Below, one piece after another: positions 25,505 to 34,258 of a DNA stretch of 64,000 nucleotides (position 1 is the stretch's first letter; each line of letters begins with the position of its first letter). Source of the DNA: Microbacterium aurugineum. Lineage in GTDB: Bacteria > Actinomycetota > Actinomycetes > Actinomycetales > Microbacteriaceae. Made by a program: the position numbers and the translations under genes. The DNA lies in assembly GCF_023101205.1 (NCBI RefSeq), contig NZ_CP078078.1, forward strand, positions 2,365,411-2,429,410. The letters are read 5' to 3'. The notes beneath the pieces were generated by a model. It searched no databases and was not told the DNA's origin. It saw only the letters and a program-made list of their open reading frames with translations.

Positions 25505-26484
25505 CCGCGCCGCTGCCGGTCCCGTATGACCCGGAGCTCGTCGCCGGCCTCGACGCTTTCGTCGGGATGGTGGAGATCATCCCGCTGCGTGCCGACACGA
25601 TCCATGCCAACCGCGACCACTTCGCGACGCTCATCCCTTCCATAGCCGCACAGGCCGCGGGTCGGGAGGTCGTCTGGGAGGACCGTGTCATCCCCGGACC
25701 GGCCGGGGCGCCGGACATCGAGATCACGATCGTCCGGCCCGCGCGCGCGGCTTCCGTGCCCGCCCCCGCGGTCCTGTCGATCCACGGCGGCGGGATGGTG
25801 CTCGGCACCCGGTTCTTCGGCACCGCCGAGCTCATCGACCTCGCCGAGCAGCACGGCATCGTCGGGGTGGCCGTCGAGTACCGGCTGGCACCCGAGCATC
25901 CCGGTCCCGCGCAGGCGGAGGACTGCTACGCCGCGCTGGAGTGGATGGCCGCCCACGCCGACGAGCTCGGCATCGATCCCGACCGCATCATCGCCTCGGG
26001 GATGAGCGCCGGCGGGGGCCTGTCGGCTGCCGTCGCGCTGATCGCCCGTGATCGCGGCGGTCCGCACCTGGCCGGCCAGCTGCTCGGCTGTCCGATGCTC
26101 GACGACCGCAACGAGACCGCCTCCAGTCGGCAGTACGACGGCTTCGGCGCGTGGGATCGGAACAACAACGACACCGCGTGGGATGCCATCGCCGGGGACG
26201 ACCGGTTCACCGACCGCGTCTCCCCGTACACGGCACCCGCCCGCGCCACAGACCTCGCCGGTCTCGCACCCGCGTTCATTGAGGTGGGCGCTGCCGAGAC
26301 GTTCCGCGACGAAGCCGTCGACTACGCCCTGCGCATCTGGGCGACCGGCGGACAAGCGGAGCTGCACGTGTGGGCCGGCGGGTACCACGGCTTCTCCGGA
26401 TTCTCGCCCGAGGCCGAGGTCTCGAAGGCCGCCGTCGCCGCGCGGGAGAGCTGGCTGCGCCGCATACTGTGCCTGGGCGGATGA
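25501..26484 (+). CDS. HSL-family esterase/hydrolase (second)
   Basis: A 327-residue paralogue of the preceding esterase, with SIHGGGMVLG, SGMSAGGGL and GGYHGFSGF in the same order; long stretches match (for example WEDRVIPGPAGAPD). The pair probably arose by tandem duplication and may act on two related esters or as a heteromer. The ATG at 25501 overlaps the previous stop codon; its own stop overlaps the ATG of the exporter gene at 26481. Confidence 0.92.
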   Translation: MTAPLPVPYDPELVAGLDAFVGMVEIIPLRADTIHANRDHFATLIPSIAAQAAGREVVWEDRVIPGPAGAPDIEITIVRPARAASVPAPAVLSIHGGGMVLGTRFFGTAELIDLAEQHGIVGVAVEYRLAPEHPGPAQAEDCYAALEWMAAHADELGIDPDRIIASGMSAGGGLSAAVALIARDRGGPHLAGQLLGCPMLDDRNETASSRQYDGFGAWDRNNNDTAWDAIAGDDRFTDRVSPYTAPARATDLAGLAPAFIEVGAAETFRDEAVDYALRIWATGGQAELHVWAGGYHGFSGFSPEAEVSKAAVAARESWLRRILCLGG

Positions 26485-27700
26485 GTCTCCCCGTTCCCGA
26501 AGAGCCAGCTCGCCCGCGCATGAGCACCCTGCGGGCGATGCTGGTGCTCGGGATGCTGGAGGCTTTCGGGCGTTGTCGATGGACCTCTACCTGCCGCAGT
26601 TGCCGCAACTCGCCGCGTCTCTCGGCACGACGGAGGCTCTGGCGCAGGTGACGATGTCGGCGTGCATGATCGGTCTCGGGCTCGGACAACTCATCGCGGG
26701 GCCGCTGAGCGATCGACTCGGAAGGCGACTGCCGCTGATGGTCGGAGTCTCGGCCTTCGCGGTGCTGTCACTGGTGTGCGCCCTCGCCCCGAACATCGAG
26801 CTGCTACTGATCGCCCGTTTCCTGCAGGGGCTCGCGGGCTCGGCGGGCATCGTGATCTGCCTGGCCATCGCGCGAGACCAGTTCGAGGGTGTCGAGCTGT
26901 CGCGGATGTTGTCGCTGCTGTTCCTCGTCTCCGGAACCGCACCGATCATCGCGCCGGTCGTCGGTGGGCAACTCGCCCGGGTCATGGATTGGCGGGGTAT
27001 CTTCGGCGTGCTCAGCGCCGTCGGGGTCGTACTGCTCCTCATCGTCGTGTTCGCCCTGCCCGAGACGCTGCCCGCCTCCGCCTGGCACGGCGGCGGCCTC
27101 GTGGTACTGCGGAATCATGCTCATGCCGTGATCCGCGACCGGCTGTTCGTCGCGGTGCTGTGCGCGGCGGCGGGAGGCGGCGTCGCGTTCTTCACCTACC
27201 TGTCGATGTCATCATTCGTCCTGCAAGACCAGTTCGGTCTCACCCCGCAGACCTTCAGTCTCGCGTTCGCGGCGGGGGCGCTGGCGAGCATCGTCGGCAG
27301 CCAGACCAGCAGGCTCGTCGTGCGGCGGTGGGGACCGTTGCGCGTCTATCTGGGTGGCATCACGGCGACGCTGCTCGCCACGACGACGTTCCTCGTGCTG
27401 ACGCTGACCGGCACCGGCGTCTACGGAGTGATCGCTGCGCTGATCGGCTTCATGCTCTGCTCGGGCGTGGGCGGCCCAAACGGTCAGACGCTGGCCCTCG
27501 CGCACCACGGCAGCCGCGCCGGCACGGCCTCCGCCCTGCTCGGTATGGCGACCTTCCTGTTCGGGCCGGTCGTGGCGCCGATCGCGGCCGGATTGGGTGG
27601 CACGAACGCGGTCACGATGGCCGTCACCATGACGCTCGCAGCGGCCGCCGCCGCGGTCGCGGCCTGGGTGTTCGTTCGGCCGGCCGCAACGCCTCAGTAG
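26481..27700 (+). pseudogene. Bcr/CflA-type MFS exporter gene with a single-base frameshift
   Basis: The start (ATG at 26481, overlapping the esterase stop) encodes MSLPVPEE and then the first helix segment LVLGMLEAFG, after which the frame is lost. A shift at GGG (26568-26570) restores LSMDLYLPQLPQLA, the Bcr/CflA motif that should follow directly, and the rest to 27700 is intact: about 12 helices with the motif-A loop DRLGRRLP. One extra G would give a normal protein of about 405 residues. A start at the in-frame ATG 26579 would lack most of helix 1. The lesion is either real and recent or a read error in a G run. Confidence 0.85.
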
Positions 27701-27806
27701 CCGCAGCGCTCAGTAGCGACACCCCGCCGGAACCGGTCCACGACTGCCTGGGGCACATAATCGTTCGTCGGCAATCGAGAGATCGACACGGTAGCTGCGC
27801 TGACCC

Positions 27807-28592
27807 TTAGTCAGGCGATGCCTCCAGAGGCGTCGAATCGCCCATCCGCTTGGCGAGCTCGTGAAGTTCATGTGCGCGCTCGGTTTCGCCGTTCTCCAGC
27901 AACATCACCGCAAGGTTGTGTGCACTATGGCCATCCCCGCTAGAAATGCCCGCCCAGTAGGCCGCCTCAGCTGCGTCAAGCTCTCCTGGTTCCTCGGCAA
28001 GGAGGTTTCCGAGCAAGAGTGCGGCACCGTAGACGTCGGCAGCAACTGCTCGTGCGAGAAACTCTCGAGCCTCGGCTGTCCTACCTTGACGGAGCAAGAG
28101 GTGTGCCAACGGCACTCCGAATTCCTCCGAGTCTTCTAGCCCCTTCTTGAGCAGATCCTCCGCTTCGTGGAGATCTGTAGACTTTCCCGCGCTTACGAAG
28201 CTCTCCCCAAGAAGGCCAGCGAGTCGAGCGGGGTTGCCGGCCTCCGCGGCGATCGCTTTCCTCAACCACACCTCCGCTTCTTCGTTGTGCCCCATCCAGC
28301 TGAGACTCTCGCCGAGTGCTGCGAGCGCTGCGCTTGAGCCGCCATCGGCAGCTTCGCGAAACATCGAAATCGCCAGACGCTCGTCGACGCCCCATACAGC
28401 AGCTGCAAGCTCGAACAGGGTGCTTGGCGTCGCCCCGGCTTCGAAATCGACGGAATCCAGGTCGACGGTGGGAATCAATCGGCTGATGGTCGCTCGGTCA
28501 CACGCGCCATCCCTTCCGCACACCGCCCGCAAGAAGTCCATGTATTGCCCCGCGACAAACGCATCCTCTGCAGCATGTCGATCCGGTTTCAC
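27807..28592 (-). CDS. TPR/Sel1-like repeat protein
   Basis: A 261-residue, acidic, all-helical protein. Residues 70-255 show successive repeats of about 36 residues with Sel1/TPR character (AADGGSSAALAALGESLSW, AVAADVYGAALLLGNLLAE, GDGHSAHNLAVMLLENGE). It probably mediates protein contacts; no enzyme motif is visible. The GTG at 28592 is chosen because GGAGG sits six bases upstream. Base composition is less GC-rich than in neighbouring operons, marking an accessory patch. Confidence 0.75.
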   Translation of the reverse strand: MKPDRHAAEDAFVAGQYMDFLRAVCGRDGACDRATISRLIPTVDLDSVDFEAGATPSTLFELAAAVWGVDERLAISMFREAADGGSSAALAALGESLSWMGHNEEAEVWLRKAIAAEAGNPARLAGLLGESFVSAGKSTDLHEAEDLLKKGLEDSEEFGVPLAHLLLRQGRTAEAREFLARAVAADVYGAALLLGNLLAEEPGELDAAEAAYWAGISSGDGHSAHNLAVMLLENGETERAHELHELAKRMGDSTPLEASPD

Positions 28593-28649
28593 CGGTGCCT
28601 CCTCAGGCGATTTCGGTCAGCGGTGCAGATTGATGCCCTCTCGTTCTGC

Positions 28650-28880
28650 CTAGGGCTTACCATCCTGGCCGATCGTGTCCCTCGCCTCTCGTACGCGCTC
28701 GGAATAGTCCGCGTCAAAAATCATCGGCAATCGGGACTCGAGTTGCGATTCGAGATCCCACAGGACCCTCTGTTCGACTGACTCAACAGCTTGAGCCTCA
28801 GAGTCGTTGATTCTCGCTATCCAGTCGTACAACACGAGCGCTTCCTCCATGCTCAATGCGAGCATCGCACTGTCAGCCAC
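28650..28880 (-). CDS. Small acidic protein, possible immunity-type
   Basis: A 76-residue acidic, helical protein with the segment EEALVLYDWIARIND followed by EQRVLWDLESQLE. Similar small proteins with an EALVLF/YDWL core occur beside toxins in actinobacteria, but I cannot prove this relation here. The GTG at 28880 has AGGAAGG upstream; a TTG at 28886 is also in frame. A decayed relative of its N-terminal part lies at 29013-29105. Confidence 0.6.
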   Translation of the reverse strand: MADSAMLALSMEEALVLYDWIARINDSEAQAVESVEQRVLWDLESQLESRLPMIFDADYSERVREARDTIGQDGKP

Positions 28881-29002
28881 CGCCAACCCTTCCTGTTGTC
28901 AGCGAGTTCTCGATCTGCGCCGAAGTCAGCTTCCACCCCTACAAAGAAATCGTCCCCGTGGAGCATGACGTCAGCCTGCCTGGCGGAGTTGTTGTGCTCG
29001 CC
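28853..29002 (-). pseudogene. C-terminal fragment of an unidentified protein
   Basis: An open stretch of 49 codons lacks a proper start (it follows a stop at 29003-29005), yet has a coherent, protein-like sequence: ADVMLHGDDFFVGVEADFG and GADRELADNRKGW. It ends overlapping the start of the small acidic gene, as an upstream operon partner would. I read it as the remaining C-terminus of a lost gene. ATG at its codon 13 could start a 37-residue product, but no ribosome site is seen. Confidence 0.4.
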
Positions 29003-29012
29003 TCATCGGCTC

Positions 29013-29105
29013 CTACCATTCCTTCTCGTGAGCAGTCGCAAGCCAATCGTAGAAAACCAGAGCTTCGCTTGAACTCGAATCGAGCACGATTCTGTTGTCC
29101 ACCAC
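29013..29105 (-). pseudogene. Truncated relative of the small EALVxYDW protein
   Basis: GGAGG precedes a GTG that opens 30 codons with SSSEALVFYDWLATAHEKEW before a TAG at 29013. The core EALVFYDWLA matches EALVLYDWIA of the protein encoded at 28650, but the remaining 45 or so residues are absent. It looks like a duplicate that has lost its C-terminal half. A functional 30-residue peptide cannot be excluded. Confidence 0.45.
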
Positions 29106-29189
29106 CCAGCCTCCCTGTCGTCATTTGACGATGAAGCTGCGTTTGGTGGAGAGTCCACGCAGCAGGGATCACGCGGCCGGTAGGAACCA

Positions 29190-29735
29190 TTAGACACCTC
29201 TTCGACGAGAGAGGGCTCCCCTCGGCGACCGAGTCCGAGCGCGCGGTGTAGCATCCGGCTCCGAAAGGATCCCCAGTCTGTGATTCAAGGATCGAGCGAC
29301 TTCGTTCGCCGTGCGCCGACTACACACAGTCCCCCCCAGACGCACCGCACTCCCGTCTTTGAATTCAGCGTGCAACTCACCGCTCTCAAAGGGGCCGGAA
29401 TCTATTGCCCATGCCAGGTAGTAGAAGGGGCCCCCATACGGTTGCACTCGAAACCGCTTTAGATCCCCGCGCTTGAACACTCTGCGCGACCACCAGCCGC
29501 GCACGCGCACATCGTCACCCTTGATTGCCACGCCTGTGAAAGGAAGTCGAACCCAAAGCCATACCGTAAGCAGGAGTAGCGCGACGGCGAGGAATCGAAG
29601 AGGGCCGAGTGCATCTCTTGCTGATGGACTCGCAGGGATCAGCGCTGGGACCAGGCCGCTGTAGACAGAAGCCACCGCAAGTCTCCCCGCGCGCCCAAGT
29701 CGTCCCGAACGGCCCTCATCGCTATGACGAGACAT
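29190..29735 (-). CDS. Hypothetical membrane protein with PH-like domain
   Basis: A 181-residue protein with hydrophobic segments near 20-35 and 45-68 (LRFLAVALLLLTVWLWVRLP), then a beta-rich region (GVAIKGDDVRVRGWWSRR, KRFRVQPYGG) like bacterial PH domains, ending in an Arg-rich tail. The ATG at 29735 is chosen since the 57 codons upstream look non-coding. It lies in the lower-GC patch; function unknown. The 275 bp upstream (29736-30010) show no further gene or signal I can support. Confidence 0.55.
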   Translation of the reverse strand: MSRHSDEGRSGRLGRAGRLAVASVYSGLVPALIPASPSARDALGPLRFLAVALLLLTVWLWVRLPFTGVAIKGDDVRVRGWWSRRVFKRGDLKRFRVQPYGGPFYYLAWAIDSGPFESGELHAEFKDGSAVRLGGTVCSRRTANEVARSLNHRLGILSEPDATPRARTRSPRGALSRRRGV

Positions 29736-30010
29736 GGAAGCGTCCGACTTTGAAGCACCCGCCCGGTGCGAGCGGACGGCTGGTTCGGAGTGGCTTGAGA
29801 AGACTCTGCACACTGTTCGACGACACGACCTCAGCTCCCGCCCGCGATGATCGAATGCCGCATAGGAAACAAATAGCGGATGCTGAGGTCTCACCGCGAG
29901 CGGCACCGCATCACGAATTCATAACTTCCTTCGACTTAAGGGGATGATCACCCGCGACTGCGGCCCCGCCGCGCCCGATCAGCCCTCGACGCCCGCCCGC
30001 CGCGCGCCGC

Positions 30011-30676
30011 TCAGTAGCGAGCCGAGAACGCCCCGTCCGACTGGAGCATCTGACCGGAGATCCAGCGCCCCTCATCCGACACGAGGAACTCCACGACCGC
30101 GGCGACATCCGCCGGACGCCCCAACCGCCCCAGAGGGGTCATCGCTCCGAGCGAGGCCCGCGTCTCGTCGTCCATCCAGCCGGTGTCGATCGGTCCCGGG
30201 TTCAGCACGTTCGCGGAGATCCCACGAGGACCGAGCTCACGAGCGGCCGAGATCACGAGCCGGTCGAGTGCGCCCTTCGATGCACCGTAGGGCAGGTTCC
30301 CGGTCACGTGGTCGCTGGTGAGCGCCAGGATCACTCCCCCGTCATCGCCGACCTGACGCGCGAAGGCCGCGATCAGCAGCAGACTCGCCCGCGCGTTCAC
30401 GGCGACGTGCCTGTCGAAACTCTCCGCAGTGGTGTCGAGGATGCCGGACTCGACGTCGTGGGCGTGACTCAGGATGAGCGCGGTGATGGGCCCGTGCGCG
30501 GCGACGACCGCATCCACGAGTGCGCCGGGGCCGTCGGGGGTCGCGAGGTCGGCGAGGTGGTCGGCGTCGTGGAGATCGCTGGTCACGACCGTCCACCCGG
30601 CCGCACGCAGACGAGGGACGATGCCGGCGGCGATGCTGTTCGCCCGGGCAGCGCCGGTGATCAGAGCGAGGGGCAT
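30011..30676 (-). CDS. Atypical short-chain dehydrogenase/reductase
   Basis: A 221-residue SDR-fold protein. The cofactor loop is unusual: ALITGAARANSIAAGIV, lacking the standard G-x3-G-x-G, while LILSHAHD replaces the NNAG element. The active-site Y-x3-K (YGASKGALD) and the ending SDGAFSARY remain. It is probably a reductase with altered cofactor binding; similar divergent SDRs exist. ATG at 30676; no strong ribosome site. Confidence 0.8.
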   Translation of the reverse strand: MPLALITGAARANSIAAGIVPRLRAAGWTVVTSDLHDADHLADLATPDGPGALVDAVVAAHGPITALILSHAHDVESGILDTTAESFDRHVAVNARASLLLIAAFARQVGDDGGVILALTSDHVTGNLPYGASKGALDRLVISAARELGPRGISANVLNPGPIDTGWMDDETRASLGAMTPLGRLGRPADVAAVVEFLVSDEGRWISGQMLQSDGAFSARY

Positions 30677-30715
30677 CCGGCCACCGTACCGGAACGCACA
30701 CGCGTCCCGCTGCCT

Positions 30716-31267
30716 TCAGAACCCCACGCACATGATCACGACGCCCGCTGCCATGGCCCACGATTCCGTCGCCAGCAACCGTGCCGTCCTGCCACGATGC
30801 ACGGAAGGGAGGAACCACTCCGAGACGACGGTCCACACGACGACCCCGGCCACCCCGACCAGCATCACAACGGAGAGGACGCCGTTCATCCCGTGTCCGC
30901 CGTGGCCCGAGACCGCGATCTCCGCGCCTGCACCGGCTGACTGCACCGCGCGCGTCGAGGCGCTCTGGAACGCGCAGACGGCCATCACGAGCGACCCGAG
31001 CGCCCGGTGACAGCACGCGGAGGCCGCCGAAGTTCCCCGAACGCCCATCGTTCCGAGCATCGCCGAGACCAGCAGCAGCACCCCGAGCAGGAGTCCCGCG
31101 AGCGCGTCGCCGGGTGAGACCGCGAGCGCCAGCATCGCCGCCGCCATGATCAGCGCCGCCTGCCGCCCCTGCCACGGCACCGCACGCCACGCACCGATGC
31201 AGGCGACCGCAGCGACGATCGCCGCCACAGCCATCAGCCACGGTGCTGCGGGAAGGAGGAGCTCCAT
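30716..31267 (-). CDS. DUF5134-like small polytopic membrane protein
   Basis: A 183-residue protein with about six hydrophobic helices and a His/Gly-rich loop (SGHGGHGMNG), plus CCHRALGSLVMAV in the middle. The layout resembles DUF5134, a family of unknown function in actinobacteria, some members of which sit near copper genes. It is divergent from the TetR gene and 0.7 kb from a copper amine oxidase gene, so a metal-related role is possible but speculative. ATG at 31267. Confidence 0.65.
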   Translation of the reverse strand: MELLLPAAPWLMAVAAIVAAVACIGAWRAVPWQGRQAALIMAAAMLALAVSPGDALAGLLLGVLLLVSAMLGTMGVRGTSAASACCHRALGSLVMAVCAFQSASTRAVQSAGAGAEIAVSGHGGHGMNGVLSVVMLVGVAGVVVWTVVSEWFLPSVHRGRTARLLATESWAMAAGVVIMCVGF

Positions 31268-31278
31268 CCGGGAAGTAT

Positions 31279-31296
31279 ATTGATCGATCGCTCAAT
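31279..31296. promoter_or_regulatory. Candidate TetR operator, ATTGA-N8-TCAAT
   Basis: ATTGATCGATCGCTCAAT is an inverted repeat with five-base arms located between divergent genes, 38 bp before the TetR start at 31334. A second copy with the same spacing (ATTGA-N8-TCGAA) lies upstream of the amine oxidase gene at 31982-31999. Confidence 0.6.
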
Positions 31297-31333
31297 AACG
31301 CTAGACCTAGGTCGGATGCGACAAGATGGGCAC

Positions 31334-31918
31334 GTGCCCCGCATCGTCGACCATGATGAGCGCCGCCGGCAGATCGCCGAGGCGCTGCTCGCCGTCGCCG
31401 CCCGCGATGGACACGAAAGCGTCTCCTCGCGCGCCGTCGCCAAGGAGCTCGGCGTCGCCACCGGCTCGCTCTGGCACTACTTCGACGGATTCGACGAGGT
31501 CGTGCGCGCCGCCGCCGCCGAGGTGACGCGCCGCACCGACACCCGCATCGCCGCCGCCACAGACGGCCTCCGGGGACTGGACCGGCTGCACGCACTGATG
31601 CGCGAGGTCCTTCCGATCGACGACGACACCCGCACGGAAGCGCACGTGGTCGTCGGCTTCTGGGGGCGCCTGGCCGCCCTCGCGCCGACCCCCGACGCGG
31701 GTGCCCCGACCCTCGCGACCTGGCAGGACAGCATCCGTCTCGCCCTGGCCGAAGCGGTGGACGACGGAGAGCTGCGCGCCGACACCCCCGCCGACGCCGT
31801 GATGGCCTTGCTGCGCTCGATCACGTACGGACAGCAGATCGTCGAGGTCACCGAACCTCAGCCCGCGGCGGCGCATCTCGCCGTCCTGGACAGCATCCTC
31901 GCCCCCTGGCGCGCCTGA
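31334..31918 (+). CDS. TetR-family regulator next to amine oxidase
   Basis: A 194-residue TetR protein: the N-terminus PRIVDHDERRRQIAEALL, a helix-turn-helix at about 25-48 (SSRAVAKELGVATGSLWHYF), then a ligand-binding domain. GTG at 31334 is preferred because TetR proteins of this clade begin right there (compare 12372 and 58585); ATG at 31316 is also in frame. The paired operators at 31279 and 31982 suggest it represses itself and the copper amine oxidase gene 97 bp downstream. Confidence 0.85.
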   Translation: MPRIVDHDERRRQIAEALLAVAARDGHESVSSRAVAKELGVATGSLWHYFDGFDEVVRAAAAEVTRRTDTRIAAATDGLRGLDRLHALMREVLPIDDDTRTEAHVVVGFWGRLAALAPTPDAGAPTLATWQDSIRLALAEAVDDGELRADTPADAVMALLRSITYGQQIVEVTEPQPAAAHLAVLDSILAPWRA

Positions 31919-31981
31919 GCCCCGCGAAAACGGCGCTTGTGGACCTGCGACGAGCCGTCGTATCATCATCGCAACCCGTTT

Positions 31982-31999
31982 ATTGAGCATCTGCTCGAA
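31982..31999. promoter_or_regulatory. Second candidate operator upstream of amine oxidase
   Basis: ATTGAGCATCTGCTCGAA repeats the ATTGA-N8-TCRAW layout of the site at 31279. It ends 16 bp before the chosen ATG (32016), where a bound repressor would block transcription. Confidence 0.55.
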
Positions 32000-32015
32000 A
32001 ATAGTGAGGTCGATG

Positions 32016-33998
32016 ATGTCCCACCACGCACCGCAGCCCGTCTCCCTCGACAAGATCGCGGCCCCGCACCCGCACGATCCGCTCTCGGGCGAGGAGATCG
32101 CCGCCGCCCGAGCCATCCTCGACGCGGCCGGGCTCCTGACCGAGACCACCCGCGTGCCGATGCTGCTGCCCGATGAGCCCACGAAGCAGGAGTTCGCCGC
32201 CTGGACCCCCGGCTCCCCCATCGACCGCCGCGTCGACGTGACACTGCTCGACACGGCGACCGGCGTCGCGACCGAAGCCATCGTGTCGATCACCCGCGGC
32301 GAGGTCCTGCGCACCGAACGCGTGCCGAATGACGCCCCGCCCTACGGCCAGCCGCAGTACCTGTTCGAGGAGTACGAACGCGCCGAGGCGATCGCGAAGG
32401 CCTCCCCCGAGTGGCAGGCGGCCATGACGCGCCGCGGCCTCGCCGACCACATGGACCTCGCGTTCTGCGGACCGCTCGCCCCGGGCTACACCGGTCGTGC
32501 CGATGAAGTCGGTCGCCGCGTGATCCGCTCCCTGACGTTCCTCAAGTACGACGAGCAGGACTCCCCGTGGGCGCACCCCGTCGAAGGACTCGTCGTGCAC
32601 ATCGACCTCACCTCGAACAGCGTCATCCGCGTCGAGGACCACGGCGACGTGCCCGTGCCCGCCGGCCACGGCAACTACTACCCCGAGGTGCAGGGCGAGG
32701 CGCGCACCTCGCTCAAGCCGATCGAGATCACGCAGCCGAAGGGACCGAGCTTCACCGTCACCGGCTCGCTCGTCGAGTGGGAGGGCTGGTCGATGCGTGT
32801 CGACTTCAACGCCCGCGAAGGCCTCGTGCTGCACGACGTCACCTTCCAGGACCGCTCCGTGCTCAGCCGCGCCAGCGTTCCCGAGATGGTGGTCCCCTAC
32901 GGCGACACCGCCCCCGGCCGCTTCTGGATCAGCTACTTCGATGCCGGCGAATATCTCCTCGGCAAGAACGCCAACCACCTCGAACTCGGCTGCGACTGCC
33001 TGGGCGTGATCCGCTACCTCGACGGCTACGTGGCCGACGACCACGGCAACCCGGTGCGCATCCCGAACGTGGTCTGCATGCACGAGGAGGACGACGGGAT
33101 CCTCTGGAAGCACACCGACCTCGCGGGCCGCGCCGACGTGCGCCGCTCCCGCCGGTTCGTGGTCTCGTACTTCTCCACGATCGGCAACTACGACTACGGC
33201 TTCTACTGGTACTTCGGCCTGGACGGTTCGATCGAGGTCGTCGCCAAGGCCACCGGCATCGTGTTCGTGGGCGGCGGCGAGCCCGGCGTCCGGCAGCGCC
33301 ACGCGACCGAACTCGCCCCGGGCGTCTTCGCGCCCGTGCACCAGCACCTGTTCTGCGCGCGACTCGACGTCGCCATCGACGGCGACCGGAATCGGCTCGT
33401 CGAGGTGGACGCACAGCGCGTGCCGATGGGGCCGGACAACCCGTTCGGCAACGCGTTCAGCTGGTCCGAGACCCCGCTCACGACCGAGACCGCCGCGCAG
33501 CGTGACGCAGACTCCTCCGTCGCGCGCGTCTGGGAGGTGCAGAGCACGTCCCGCACGAATCACGTCGGGCGGCCGACCGCGTATCACCTCGTCCCCGAGC
33601 CCACCGCGCTGCTCATGGCCGATCCGGAGTCCTCGGTCGCCGCGCGCGCCGCGTTCGCCACCAAGCACCTCTGGGCGACACACTACGAACACGGTCAGAT
33701 CTGGCCTGCGGGACGGTATCCCAACGCACACCAGGGCGGCGGCGGACTCCCCGCCTACACCGCAGGCGACCGGCCGATCGACGGCGAGGACATGGTGCTC
33801 TGGCACACGTTCGGCCTCACGCACTTCCCGCGCACGGAGGACTGGCCGATCATGCCCGTCGACACCGCCGGGTTCCGGTTCAAGCCCAACGGCTTCCTCG
33901 ACCAGAACCCCGCGATGGATGTGCCCGAATCCTCGCAGGCGCACGCGGTCTCATCCGGCAGCTGCTGCGGCGGAGGCACCTGCACGTGCGAGCACTGA
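32016..33998 (+). CDS. tynA: Copper-containing primary-amine oxidase
   Basis: A 660-residue quinoprotein that oxidises primary amines such as tyramine or phenylethylamine to aldehyde, ammonia and hydrogen peroxide. The TPQ precursor tyrosine is in TIGNYDYG (consensus N-Y-D/E), the catalytic aspartate in SYFDAGEY, and two copper histidines in HQHLFCARLD, with the third probably in LTHFPRTEDWP. No signal peptide is visible, as in most actinobacterial forms. The C-terminus has a CCGGGTCTCEH tail that may bind metal. ATG at 32016 with GTGAGG upstream; an ATG three bases earlier is possible. Confidence 0.95.
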   Translation: MSHHAPQPVSLDKIAAPHPHDPLSGEEIAAARAILDAAGLLTETTRVPMLLPDEPTKQEFAAWTPGSPIDRRVDVTLLDTATGVATEAIVSITRGEVLRTERVPNDAPPYGQPQYLFEEYERAEAIAKASPEWQAAMTRRGLADHMDLAFCGPLAPGYTGRADEVGRRVIRSLTFLKYDEQDSPWAHPVEGLVVHIDLTSNSVIRVEDHGDVPVPAGHGNYYPEVQGEARTSLKPIEITQPKGPSFTVTGSLVEWEGWSMRVDFNAREGLVLHDVTFQDRSVLSRASVPEMVVPYGDTAPGRFWISYFDAGEYLLGKNANHLELGCDCLGVIRYLDGYVADDHGNPVRIPNVVCMHEEDDGILWKHTDLAGRADVRRSRRFVVSYFSTIGNYDYGFYWYFGLDGSIEVVAKATGIVFVGGGEPGVRQRHATELAPGVFAPVHQHLFCARLDVAIDGDRNRLVEVDAQRVPMGPDNPFGNAFSWSETPLTTETAAQRDADSSVARVWEVQSTSRTNHVGRPTAYHLVPEPTALLMADPESSVAARAAFATKHLWATHYEHGQIWPAGRYPNAHQGGGGLPAYTAGDRPIDGEDMVLWHTFGLTHFPRTEDWPIMPVDTAGFRFKPNGFLDQNPAMDVPESSQAHAVSSGSCCGGGTCTCEH

Positions 33999-34004
33999 CC
34001 GCGC

Positions 34005-34085
34005 GCTCCGGTCGCGAAACCCCACGCTCCGGTCGCGAAACCCCATGCTCCGGTCGCGAAACCCCATGCTCCGGTCGCGAAATGG
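34005..34085. repeat. Tandem array, about four 21-bp units
   Basis: Units of GCTCCGGTCGCGAAACCCCA plus one variable base begin at 34005, 34026, 34047 and 34068; the last is incomplete. Inverted copies of the core (TTCGCGACCGGAGCG at about 34179-34193) and related GCGAC/GGAGCG runs fill the rest of the 260-bp spacer between two convergent genes, so folded transcripts could act as terminators. I see no gene in the spacer. Confidence 0.85.
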
Positions 34086-34258
34086 TCGCGAATCCGGGCA
34101 ATTAGGATGCGAATTCGCGACGGGAACGTTGAGAGAGGTGCGGATTCGCGACGGGAACGGACGGCGACCGGAGCGAATTCGCGACCGGAGCGAACCGGGA
34201 GGGGACGCGACAGGAGCGGATGCGACAGGAGCGGACGCAGGAGCGAGCGGAGGGAGGG

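Noticed and set aside
28791..29128. Plus-strand small open frames in the lower-GC patch
   Set aside because: They lack ribosome sites and lie opposite the better supported minus-strand small gene and fragments.
31980..33944. 654-codon minus-strand open frame opposite the amine oxidase gene
   Set aside because: The plus strand carries all amine oxidase motifs; the antisense product has no recognisable domain.
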